This document shows positions 43,625 through 53,502 of a stretch of 64,000 nucleotides of DNA, in pieces. Location of the stretch: the NCBI GenBank assembly GCA_026770025.1, contig JAMXDE010000018.1, forward strand, positions 1,302,001 to 1,366,000, written 5' to 3'. Under the pieces are notes generated by a model. The model saw nothing but the letters and a program-made list of their open reading frames with translations. It did no database searches and was not told the origin of the DNA. Made by a program: the position numbers and the translations under genes. The stretch's first letter is position 1. Each line of letters begins with the position of its first letter. Source of the stretch: Craspedostauros australis (lineage: Eukaryota > Bacillariophyta > Bacillariophyceae > Mastogloiales > Achnanthaceae).

Positions 43625-45253
43625 ATGGCGAAGCTATCGAGGCTGTCCAAGCTGTCGTTCCTCGCGGTCGCAATTCTGGTGCTGCATGCGTTCTCGATAG
43701 CGCAATTCAACCAAAGCCCTTCCATCCAACAGTTCAAGGAGCAGTCGGTCTCATTGTGGTCGACATCGTTACCGTCGCTGCCGTCGTTGTCAAATATCAT
43801 TGACGGGAAGCGGCAGGCGAACACGACGCTCGTCATCGTTATCGGCAACATTCGATGCGGCGAGGACGCCTGGGAGTCGCTGTACACCAACGTGCTGGAC
43901 AACAACAACGCGGACCTGGCCTTAATGATCGGCGACACCTATCCGCAGCATCAGAATTCCAGCATGTTCGACCGCGCCAAGTACACTTGGAGATTTCAAG
44001 AATATGACGATTGGGCGGACGCCATCGATCTGGTGAACGGGCCGGAATGGAGAACGACGTTGCTGCCGCATGTTGGCAACGATGGATTGTTGGGTGGTGT
44101 CAAAGGCAAAAGGAGCGGTGGTGGTTTGCTGATGATGGTCCGATGGTTCCTCATGCAGCACCTGGAAGAAGACAAGATCCTGGCCAAATATGACAAATTC
44201 GTCATTACGCGGTCAGATCATTACTATCAGTGCCCGCACGATCTGACGCCGCTGGACACGGAGCAATTCTTGTGGATTCCGTACGGCGAATCGTACGGTG
44301 GCTACAATGATCGCCATCTTGTGGTCGGTAAGAATCACATTATCCCCGCGATCGATCTGATCACGCCGCTGGTGACGAAACCGGAATCCTTCACGCGCAG
44401 CGCTTTGACGATGAATGACAATATCGAGCAGTTCCAGACCAGAATCTGGCACAGAAAGGGCATCTTGCCCAAAGTGCGGCAATTCAAACGCATGATGTTC
44501 ATCTGCGCCGCTCCCTTTGAAAAGACGCGCTGGAGGAAGATGTCCTCCAAGAAGGTGCCGAATCTACGACACGACGATGTGTTCATCAAATATCCCATCG
44601 AATACAGACAGGCGACTCGATTTTGCAACAATGCGACCACCGCCAATCTCGTGGAATACGCCGAACGGCTGCCGAAATTAAAGATCAGAAAGGGGATTCT
44701 GAATGTGGGAAAGAAGAAGAGGAGGGAAGCAGATACGGATGCGGACCAGCATGCATCATCTTCTTCTCCTCTCAACAAAGTATCCGCTGGGCCTGACGGT
44801 GACGGCGACGGTGACGACGACGATGACGATGCTGTCGGTGATAGTGAAGATGGAGATGCAGATGGCAATGAGCATGATGGGGAAGTGGCGGGCGGTGATG
44901 ACAGAGACAGCAGCAACGACGTCGCGGCTGCCAATGCGAACAATGCTGGCAACGATAACAGCGCCGGCACAGTCAAAACTACAACCGCAGATGCAAATGT
45001 AGACACAAACGCAGGGGTAGATTCTGATGCGACAGGTGGTGACGCGGAGACCACCGTTGACGGCCATGATGAGGGAGACAATGAAGAGACGGGTGCGAAT
45101 GGCGTGGATGGGAATTCAGAGGCTGAGAACGATGAGCACAGTGCAAGTGGCGACGAGATGGAAGCGGACAGTGCACATAATGATGATGACGAAGAGGCCA
45201 ATGAAGGAGAGGCCGACGAAGACAGCAAAACACCGGTTTCCCGCATATCATAG
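43625..45253 (+). CDS. type II membrane protein, glycosyltransferase-like, copy 2 with acidic tail
   Basis: A single exon encodes 542 residues. The anchor (LSFLAVAILVLHAFSIAQF) and the whole lumenal domain match copy 1, with near-identical blocks such as EYDDWADAIDLVNGPEWRTTLLPHVGN, TRSDHYYQCPHDL and FQTRIWHRKGILP. The DNA is also very similar, so the duplication is fairly recent or under strong selection. From about residue 365 the C-terminus is a Gly/Asp/Glu/Ala/Asn-rich acidic tail of some 175 residues made of GDGDGD, NDDDEEANEGEADED and similar runs. Copy 1 has a shorter, different tail. The tail would lie in the lumen; calcium or cation binding is possible but unproven. Confidence 0.72.
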   Translation: MAKLSRLSKLSFLAVAILVLHAFSIAQFNQSPSIQQFKEQSVSLWSTSLPSLPSLSNIIDGKRQANTTLVIVIGNIRCGEDAWESLYTNVLDNNNADLALMIGDTYPQHQNSSMFDRAKYTWRFQEYDDWADAIDLVNGPEWRTTLLPHVGNDGLLGGVKGKRSGGGLLMMVRWFLMQHLEEDKILAKYDKFVITRSDHYYQCPHDLTPLDTEQFLWIPYGESYGGYNDRHLVVGKNHIIPAIDLITPLVTKPESFTRSALTMNDNIEQFQTRIWHRKGILPKVRQFKRMMFICAAPFEKTRWRKMSSKKVPNLRHDDVFIKYPIEYRQATRFCNNATTANLVEYAERLPKLKIRKGILNVGKKKRREADTDADQHASSSSPLNKVSAGPDGDGDGDDDDDDAVGDSEDGDADGNEHDGEVAGGDDRDSSNDVAAANANNAGNDNSAGTVKTTTADANVDTNAGVDSDATGGDAETTVDGHDEGDNEETGANGVDGNSEAENDEHSASGDEMEADSAHNDDDEEANEGEADEDSKTPVSRIS

Positions 45254-45573
45254 AAAGAAGCGCTCTGAATGGTACCATCGCCGCAGTTGTTCATTGGGAT
45301 GACAATGGCAACAACAATGACGATGGCAATGACGAATTCAATAGCCGCATTGGTGCACAGAGAGCGACTAAGACAATCGATTTGATGGCTTGTTTCATTT
45401 GTTGCCGAATACGTCCGCCTAACGTGCTTGTCTTTGATACAATGGGACTTGGCCAAGGGGAGGAAATGACGTGAGAAGAATACTCTGCCGTGATCACAGA
45501 AGAATGAATCTGATGCTGGCTGGTTTGTATACTTCAATACATGCCGCAACCGAGAGACCTCAAGACGCACAGA

Positions 45574-46253
45574 AGATGATCCTCTCCGGCGTCAAGTTGT
45601 TGTTGTTGCTGCTGCTTGGAGCTGCAGTCCTCGAAATTGTATCTCCGTTGCTTTCTGAAAGGATTGTGTTCCTGACATGCGACCACACACGCTGTCCCGA
45701 TTCCAACGGAACTTGAAGTCATCTCCCTGCGTAGGTTGGATGACCATCTCGATCGACCAACAGATGATACGGGCCCCGCACGTTCTGGATCCCAACAGCT
45801 CCGACTTGGCGTTGCTTACCGGCGATCTCCACCCCAAACATCGCGATGCGAGCCTCTTCGCGGGCGCCGCATACCTGTGGAGGTTTGGGCGGATGCCGTT
45901 GGCTGGAATGACCGCCACGAGACCATCATCGATCTCATCATGAGCACTTCGTCCGCAGCTGGTGCGCGATGACCGAGCGGATGCAAACGAGGATCTGGTA
46001 CCGCCGCGGCATCTTGCACCGATTCCGATCGTTCTGGCGCATGATGATGGTGTGCGCCGTTACGACGGATGCCACGAAGATGATGAAACCACGCATGCCG
46101 AACACCAACGCCCTGTTCATCAAGTACACGAAAGATTCCGATTCTGCGGATCCATTTTGCAAATCCGATCAGAGAATGAAGAAGCTGCTGGAAGGGTGGG
46201 ACGAGTATTCGGAGCTCGACATCAACGATTGTGATCTGAGCAATTACCCCTGA
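45574..46253 (+). pseudogene. broken third copy of the glycosyltransferase-like family
   Basis: Fragments keep family order but not frame. A membrane-anchor-like stretch (MILSGVKLLLLLLLGAAVLEI, from 45577) is followed by a stop. Then LDPNSSDLALLTGDLHPKHRDASLFAGAAYLWRF matches ADLALMIGDTSPQHQNSTMFDRAKYLWKF of copy 1. The next 130 or so family residues, including the TRSDHYY motif, are missing, and TERMQTRIWYRRGILHRFRSFWRMMMVCAV follows in another frame. The end (46253) has FIKYTKDSDSADPFC. At least one large deletion and two frame changes make it a host pseudogene. Confidence 0.78.
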
Positions 46254-46583
46254 TCGATCAGATGGAACAGCATGCGAAGCGGTTGGTGTCGATGTTGAGA
46301 TGAATAAGACGGGCAATGGAATAGCAGATTCGTCCAATGTGTTCGATCTACACAAAATAGCTTTCATACTCGTACGTGACATCGACATCGACATGCACAG
46401 AATCTTATCCTTTTGCATGCATTGTATCATAGCTCGTGCTTGCCAGCGAGGGTCGGAATGTACCATAGAAGTACAGTTCGTGTGCTAGCTTATCGTAATT
46501 AGCCTTGGAAGGTATTGTACCACACATACTTGGAGATACAGTACATGTGCCCACCAACTCTAGAGTAGCCGCATCGGGGTTGC
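46254..46583. other. intergenic, convergent with TPI
   Basis: A 330-base 3' region between the pseudogene and the minus-strand TPI gene; nothing recognisable apart from a GACATCGACATCGACATG repeat near 46379-46396. Confidence 0.5.
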
Positions 46584-47810
46584 TTAGTTTGCACGTTCGT
46601 AATTGATGATGCGTCCGAACTTGTCGGCGACGAGCGATGCTCCTCCGACGAGGCATCCATCGATGTCTGGCTGGGCCATGAGCTTGTCGACGCTCTCCGG
46701 AGTGACTGATCCTCCGTACTGAATTCGCGTCTGCTCGGCGACCTCCTCATCGAAGAGACGGGCAAGTACCGTTCGGAGGTATGCGTGGACCTCGTCTATC
46801 ATTTTGGGTGCAATGGCGAAGGCAGATGCAATTTGCGGAAATGGTCGTGCGGTCGCAATAGAGAATCGAGATACCGAACGGTAGAATGGAGGTGGTGCGC
46901 GACGGTGAGAAAATACTATTGCAAACTGCCGATGCAACATCAACCCGTCATGTGGCAGATTCTTCAAGAAGGAGCGCAGGAAGAGTTGCAACCAACTCCA
47001 TTCCATCCAAATAAAAACGCTCCCAACCAACCAACAGATTAACCAACGGACCAGCCAGGCTATTCAAAACGTAAAAAGTGAACGAATGAACGAACGAACG
47101 TGCATGGTGCACTTACTGGCATCCTCTGGGTTGCAGACCAGTCCAGTTCCGATGGCCCAAACTGGCTCGTAGGCAATGACGACATTCTTCATCTGCTCCT
47201 TGGTGACATCCTGAAGATCCTTGGTGAGCTGCATGGCGCAAACCTCGTTCTTGATGTTGAGGTCGTACTCGTCCTTGGTCTCGCCGATGCAGAGGATTGG
47301 CTTCATGCCGGATTCGAGGACCTTGCGCACCTTGCGGTTGATGGCGGCGTCGTCATCGTTGAAGAGAGTGCGGCGCTCGGAGTGTCCGCAGAGGATGTAC
47401 TCGCATCCGATGGACTTGACCATGCTGGCCGAGACGGAGCCGGTGTAGGCGCCCTTGTCCTCGAAGAAGATGGACTGGGCTCCGACGGTGATGCCGGCCT
47501 CGTCGGCGATGTCCTTGACGGTGCGGATGAAGGGGTGGGGCGGGAAGACGACGACCTCGGTACATCCGTCGTTCTCCTCGTCCATGGGGCAGGTCTCCTC
47601 TCCGAGCATCTTGGTGAGGCTGGAGACGAGGTTGATGGCCTCCTCCTCGGTGGACGGGTTCATCTTCCAGTTGCCGGCCATGATTGGCTGACGCGAGGCC
47701 TCGATGGTGGAGGTGGAAGACGATCGGGAGAAGGCTGGGCGAACGCTGTTCAGGAAGGCTTCGGATCCAGCCAAAGTGGCAGCAACGGCGATTGCGATAG
47801 TGAACTTCAT
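46584..47810 (-). CDS. TPI: plastid triosephosphate isomerase, two exons
   Basis: Exon 1 is 47810-47117 (donor GCCA|GTAAGT) and exon 2 is 46795-46584 (acceptor GATAG|ACG), joined at EDA-NEVHAYLR; 301 residues. The first 19 residues are a signal peptide with GSEAF|LN, an ASAF-type motif, then a Ser/Arg-rich transit segment. The enzyme begins near [12 protein letters not shown] with the substrate Lys, and has the electrophile His in CGHSERR, the catalytic Glu in [11 protein letters not shown], phosphate-binding YGGSV and LVGGASL. It interconverts dihydroxyacetone phosphate and glyceraldehyde 3-phosphate in the plastid Calvin cycle or glycolysis. The ATG is the first codon of the signal peptide; upstream frame is leader. 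Confidence 0.95.
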
Positions 47811-48163
47811 CTTGTCTTTGGAATGGAATGGAAGAGTGGAGTGGAGTGGAGTGTTGGATTGGATTGGATTGGATTGGAGAGTGGGTTTTCGGCTTTCTTT
47901 GCGTCGGATGGGAATTTGTGAGGATATCAATACGATGTGATGTGATACGATGTGATGTGATGTGACGTCTCTGGCGAAAGCACAGCGAGGTGGTTTCTGT
48001 GCTCCTTCCCTGTCGCTGATGCGCTGTCACCTCTCAGTGCTCGTGACCTTGTACGCCACCTGCTGCTTTCGTTGGCTGTCGCTTTTGGATTTGCCTTCCA
48101 TTTTGATTGGTGTTGCGGTCGCCGTTGCCATCACACCGTTGTTGGTGCTTCGAATCCGAACTG
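47811..48163. other. TPI upstream region cut short by transposon B
   Basis: About 350 bases of promoter and leader, with GGATT repeats at 47854-47877 and GATGTGAT repeats at 47935-47963, end at the CAG target duplicate of transposon B. Confidence 0.6.
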
Positions 48164-48355
48164 CAGGGAGCCATGGTAATATAGATAATTTCCCTCAGGT
48201 CTAAAAACAAAGACCCAACGGGATTCATTCGAATTGGCAACCACACAAACAAAAAATGACAACAACAACAGGCAAAATGGGTCTCCTGCGCGATGCATTG
48301 TTCATGCGTGTACAACCAATTACTCTGCTCTGCTCTACTGGCTTAGTCTGTCTCT

Positions 48356-49339
48356 CTAGTAGCTGACTTGGAAAGGCTGGAAGAAGCCTTCATCAATGGA
48401 CAGCTGTGTGATCATGGCAACCACCTTGAACACTGTCTTGTGAAGTTTCATGTTGTGGCGAAATGGTTCATACAAGATCTTCCATTTCTTGAAGAGACGA
48501 TTGATGGTTTCGTGTCTTGCTCTTGCTTGCTTCTTGCCATCCCTGTCTGCGTGAGTAACGTAGTCCTTTGGTTTGCGTACGAGAGGGCCACCGTACCCTC
48601 CGTCCGCTTCCACCATTTCACCAGGAGCAAGTTTCCCCGCGAGCGAACGGTTGAAGATCTTTTGGTCAGGCCATTCACCACAAGGGAATGGACCGTGGCA
48701 CCAAACGATGTCACCAGTTTGAATGCAAATCGCCACCTCGTACCGCAGACCAGCGCCCTTGTATTTGTGACTGTACCACTTCTTCGAAAAGGGCTGAGGT
48801 TCGAGGATGCGAAAGTCAGTCCCATCCACTGTGACTTTGCACGTTCGCTGTTTGTCATTCTTCAAGCGATTCCTCCATTTAATCTGTTGTACAAATTAGC
48901 GACAGCATAAGTATTCAAAAAGGTGATGTGAGTTGTCGTTATGTAAGTGTTATCATGAGATGTATCAATCGGAAGGGTGTTCTGCACTTACCACGCCTTT
49001 GTATCCCTTCTGAATTTCATCCATCAGAAGCCAAATCCACTTCTTAAGTGTTTTGGGGTCCGCAGACATTTTCGATGACAGCGCAAGAACACAATCGTAG
49101 TGTCGCAAGAAGTACAAGGTCCAATACAAATGCTTGGGATGACATTTCGGGACACCACGAGCATAGCTCCACATAACTAGGCACATGCGTGGAGAAAGCC
49201 CGTACAGAGAGATAAATTTTGTTTGTGTTGCTGGTTTCACTGGGTCATACGACGCATTATGCCCCATAATGTCCAATCCAATTCTGGTTATGTCTTTCAA
49301 GTCGTAGCGCTTTGATTCATTGTTCCGCAAGTGCGCCAT
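48356..49339 (-). CDS. DDE transposase of transposon B (PIF/Harbinger, IS5-like), intact frame
   Basis: Exon 1 (49339-48992, donor GTG|GTAAGT) and exon 2 (48883-48356, acceptor AACAG|ATT) join in phase 0 to give 291 residues. The first half has a helical region (LSPRMCLVMWSYARGV, LKKWIWLLMDEIQKGYKGV). The catalytic motifs are all present: Asp in VTVDGTDFRIL, Asp in MVEADGGYGG, Glu in ARARHETINRLFKKW. The order, spacing and WYSHKYKGAGLRYEV segment fit the DDE_4/IS5-like transposases of PIF/Harbinger elements. The protein is shorter than plant PIF transposases (about 400) but close to bacterial IS5 (about 300-330). The intron position is shared with the decayed copy in transposon A. It would cut and paste the element in the nucleus. 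Confidence 0.85.
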
Positions 49340-51103
49340 GTCACAGCCAAAAGCAGCAGAGTGTGGCGTTGTGTGGCAGACAACAAAGGGTTCGTGTGAG
49401 GTTGTGTTTCAGGTCGCTGCGCTTTGTCTCGGTCCGTCAAGCTCTGCGCACCACAACATGTCACCACACAAACAAACACCCATCACAAAACTCACCATGA
49501 TGCTTGTTGCAAGCGATGTTGCTTTTCGTTTGTTTGATCAGTTGGTCTGCGGCTCATTGCTGCAACTGCACTGCTGTTGCCTCCTCCTTTTACTGTTGTT
49601 GTTGTTGTTTATACTGATGCTACTGATGGAGTTGATGTCACTGTGGATGGTACTGTGATGTTGATGCTATCCAACTGTTGTGGTAATGATGCAATGAGCA
49701 CGGTCAACACCGACACTGCTGTTGGAGTGTGCTCGTGATTGATGTTGTTGCAAGCTTGCTTGGTGACCCACTGTGCTTGTACGTATCGTGGATCTAGCTG
49801 CTGCTGACATGATACAGTTGCAAACGATGGCTGCCACGTTGTCATCTCTTTTGCTCTGTTGGCTCTGATCGGTTGATTGGCCGAGTAGCTCACGATCATC
49901 ACATGTGACTACGAGTACTCGCTGTATTCTACTCCGATTTGCGATACTGTATTGGCAAGCCAACATTGCTGGGCTAGAGCACAGCATACATTCAGGGATA
50001 ACTACCATGTCACCACATGCGGCAGCAACACAACAACGAACAGCTGCGACTGTATCGAACAAGCACTCTCCTCTTGCCATGGCTGTCCACACGAATTCGC
50101 AGCCTCCCACGGACAGTTGCAACTAATATAGTATTCAAATTGAAACATAATACAACTATACATACATGCAGAAGAGCATTTGTACAAGTGCTGTTGTTGC
50201 AAGCATGCTTGTGTGCCAGGTCTCGCAGTGTGTGGGATGTCCTGCATGGTGCTGTACTGATGGTTCAGCTGGATTGTGCTTTGCGCAGCATCACCACATC
50301 AAAATGTGGCGTGGATTTGTTGTTGTTTGTGATTTGATGGATTTGTCTCACATGGACAACTGAGAGGAGGCATGCGAAGGAATCGAGTCATCCACATGGG
50401 AAATCGAGCCAGCCGCGTGGGAAAACGAGCCAGCCCCATGGGAGAACGGGCTTGCTCCATGGGAAAACGAATCGATTCCATGGGAAATCGAGGCTGTCGC
50501 GTGGGAATTTTGATGCATTGTTTCCCACGGAGTCCAAGACAATCGATCGTATAAACTGTACTGCCAGCTACGTACGTCTCAAACACATGGGAAAACGGAA
50601 CGCTGCGCTCCCATGGGAACACAGAAATATACCATGCATGAAGACAAATTTCCCATGGAACGTTATTTTTTCCCATGCGACACTTCTCATTTGGCATGCG
50701 TGTCCACATTTTCCCAAACTCACATTTTGCTTCCCACAGCCCACCCCTCCGTCGGCGCGCGGGGAAAACTGCCGATGGACGCATCGATGAATGCCAATCT
50801 TGGCCTTGAATAGTGTGTGTAGATGTACCAACTGAATTGTTGATCGTGTTGCTCACTCGTAGTCTGCCTGGTATCCAAAGTAGGCATCCTGCAGTTTGTA
50901 TCTGGAAGTGACAGTTGCTGTTGATCGCTGTTTTGAATTAGTTGACAGGACTGCGGTTTGAAACGAATGAGCAGCAATGACAGCAGCTGATGTGGAGCGC
51001 GGCTGATTCGGACAGCACTGCCATCTGAGGATTGTCTTGTGTTGCCACTGCATGTGAGCAGAGCAAAGGTGTAGGCAAGTTGCAAGCCTCACATTTCGAG
51101 ATC
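49340..51103. other. non-coding centre of transposon B
   Basis: The 1.76 kb between the divergent genes has no recognised coding sequence. It should include promoters for both. It holds the 21-bp array and, to about 50760, a scatter of TGGGAA motifs and then inverted TTCCCA motifs. Confidence 0.55.
50392..50517. repeat. 21-bp tandem repeat, six copies, in transposon B
   Basis: Each unit begins CATGGGAAA or CGTGGGAAA and is exactly 21 bases long (for example CATGGGAAATCGAGCCAGCC plus one base). As 21 is a multiple of three, several frames on both strands stay open and show heptapeptide repeats such as FPMESIR or MGNRASR. From 50580 to 50700 single copies of the core appear in both orientations (CATGGGAACACAG, TTTCCCATGG). 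Confidence 0.9.
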
Positions 51104-51572
51104 ATGGCTCCCACAACACCAGCAGCTGATAATCCATCACAGAAACCATACACTGAGTGGAAAGGTACCAGCGACGACGCAGCGTACATCATCGGTGGTC
51201 TCTTCCGCACCGAAATCGCCCCCAACTTCAAACAGTTCATCACCAACCATCCTGACTGGATCCAGGCACCACCAGGCAAGAACTACAACCGCAACAACCT
51301 GCATGGCAACTTCAGAAGCTGCATCAATCGTCTCAAGCTCCACAGGGAAGGGAAGAATCAGCGTAAGTACACGAGTTGGATTGCTGTGTCACAAGCATGC
51401 CTGATCAAACTCACATGCTGTTGCTGCTACTACTGCTTCCATTCTCGTTCAGGCCTGCCAACTGACTTCAAACGCCGAGCTGGCCTCCCTGCTACACCAG
51501 ACAGGAACAGGGACATCACAGCAACAGAGCGCAGTGGCTTGGCCATTCAACCAGGCGACGCATTTGGAGAGA

Positions 51573-51608
<36 letters not shown>

Positions 51609-52756
51609 GCTTCGTTGACAACAATCACGAAAGTGATATCAGCTTGGAGAGCATCGATCTCGATAGTGGCACCACCAGCACCACTGCCAACAACAACAAC
51701 AACAACAGCAACAATAACACTAACAACAACGCAGACCTCACTCCAGGGCATCTCACAACTCTTGGAAGTCCCATCTCTGAGGCATCCTTTGAACCAGATC
51801 CTCAAGCCAGCACATAGATCGCAGCAGCCAGATCCGTTCATTCTCCTGTTGTTCGTTTTTCTGAGACGCTCGTTGACACTCCTTTGGTGACAGCGCCACC
51901 ACAAGCCGGTCCATCCAACAAGCGCGCGCGTTTCGACGAGAAGCGTCGCAACACAACCACCACCACCACCAGCCAACCAGCGAACACCAACGAACACGAA
52001 TTGGGACCAAGGAAGATCGATTTTGGCGAAGTCGGCGAATTGACAAAAAATATGAAGAAGATGACCGTCAACCCATTGGGCCAGGAATTCAAGGCCCTCG
52101 TCTTGGGGGGCCTGCATCTTATGCCCATCAGTGTGGACAAACCAACCAAAACTGCAAATCAAGCTGATCAGCGTCATGGCTTTTCAATCCACTACCACTG
52201 CCCGTACCTCATGCACTGGGAGAATGTGGCATTCCAAATTGTGGAGGAGAGTGCACAGCAATTCTTGGAGCTCTCCCTCAAGGTCGATGTGCGATTTTTC
52301 GATGCAGCAACTTACTTGCCACAGACAGATGAGAACACACAGGACAGCAAGCATGAAGTGGCCAAGATGCTCTCCAAGGAGCAGGCTGGAGTGCAGCTGT
52401 ACTATGACAAATTGTTTGAGGCAGCAAGCATGGACTTCCCTGTGTCTAATGGCTTCATGTTTGTCAAGGTGCGCAAACTTTTCCCGTCCAAGGTGGTACC
52501 GAACTTCGTTGATCGCTTCGAGCAATACAAAGATGTTGCGCATGACGAAGATCCGCTCGAGTGCACTGAGATCAACACAAACTTTGGTTACAACGTGAAG
52601 AACGAAGGAGACGATACTGATCCAGTGTCTTTTGTCATGAACGCTGCAACTGTGTTGTGCCCCAAACAACAGAACTCTGCCACCTCTGCGACTCCGAAGA
52701 GAAACACCAAACGCTCACTCAGACGCCCAAAGGCAACAACCCCAATGGCACCTTAA
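51104..52756 (+). CDS. accessory protein of transposon B, interrupted by one in-frame TAG
   Basis: Exon 1 (51104-51362, donor C|GTAAGT) joins exon 2 (from 51453, acceptor TTCAG|GCC) at KNQ-RLPTDFKRR; the intron is only 90 bases. The N-terminal 110 residues (YTEWKGTSDDAAYIIGGLFR, PDWIQAPPG, NFRSCINRLKLHREGK) look like a compact DNA-binding domain, possibly of Myb/SANT-like or other helical type, but I cannot prove that. A poly-Asp run and an Asn-rich linker follow. A TAG at 51815-51817 ends the frame after residue 207; the same frame then stays open for 313 codons with protein-like content (KRARFDEK, HGFSIHYHCPYLMHW, NGFMFVKVRKLFP) to the stop at 52756. The TAG is either a mutation, spliced out by an unseen intron, or read through. 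Confidence 0.65.
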
Positions 52757-53010
52757 ATACTCCACACATCAATAGTCCCACACAAGTCAATCAACCACAA
52801 CACGAACAAATGCACACTTAATCAGCAAAACCAGCAGTTGCCAACAACACAGGAGTGGTGCTTCTCGGGTTTGTGAGCTGCTTCGCTCTCTGCGCTCCAA
52901 CACTGGTTGCCCCGATCATGCTATCCAGTCCAAGCCACCGTAGCGTACGTGTTTCATTTCAGCTTACTTTCTGACCTATGGTAATTTTCATTTTTTACCG
53001 TTGCTCCCAG

Positions 53011-53502
53011 GTGCGTGCGTTTTCTTTCACCACTGGTTCGTCCACAACGCAGCAGATCTTTGGTTGTGGCGAAAGATACGCGGCTGGAACTTCGGGAAAT
53101 GTACTTAGTTAAACCTCAATAGAAGTATCGTACGAAGTACAGACGATACAACGCTCAGGACGAAGCCGATGGATCGAATCGACCACTTCTGAAACGTGCA
53201 TGTATGTCCGTGCGTCAACCCGTGCGAACTTCTCCAAACACTCACAATTCGAGAACCCAACATCGTTCCGATCTCCGCCTCGCCATCACGACCGCCACCG
53301 CGACCACCACCATCGTCGTCATGGTGTTCCTCGCCACCAGCCCAACTTTCCCTCCTCGTCTTTCTCGTCTTGGGCGAATCATCTTTCTCCTTGGCATCAA
53401 CCACAAATCTCTACAAAGTCGCGAGCACCGAGTCAGAATCAGCAACATCGGCATCATCGCCATCATCGGCATCATCGCCATCAGCAGAGTTGCAACATCA
53501 CC
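53011..53502. other. region between transposon B and PdxT
   Basis: The leader of PdxT contains CATCGG/ATCGCC repeats (53447-53485). Open frames overlapping it in three phases are low in complexity and are not supported as coding. Confidence 0.5.

Larger units (their letters stand above)
48167..53007. mobile_element. PIF/Harbinger-like DNA transposon B, whole-looking, 4.8 kb
   Basis: The element has CAG on both flanks (48164-48166, 53008-53010). Its imperfect terminal repeats begin GGAGCCATGGTAA on the left and GGAGCAACGGTAA on the right (inverted). They resemble the ends of transposon A (GGAGTCATCGTAA). Inside, a transposase gene with an open frame and a proper intron reads left (48356-49339), and an accessory gene reads right (51104-52756, one in-frame TAG). 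The centre (49340-51103) is non-coding with a 21-bp repeat array. Terminal repeats extend about 40 bases with mismatches. Except for the TAG in the accessory gene, nothing obvious disables it. Confidence 0.82.

Noticed and set aside
50299-50856. 185-codon minus-strand open frame with heptapeptide repeats
   Set aside because: The repeat arises from the 21-base tandem array; other frames on both strands are equally open, so coding is not supported.
52993-53010. Right end of transposon B as TIR with a TWA duplication
   Set aside because: No TTA or TAA flanks the ends; CAG on both sides fits better.
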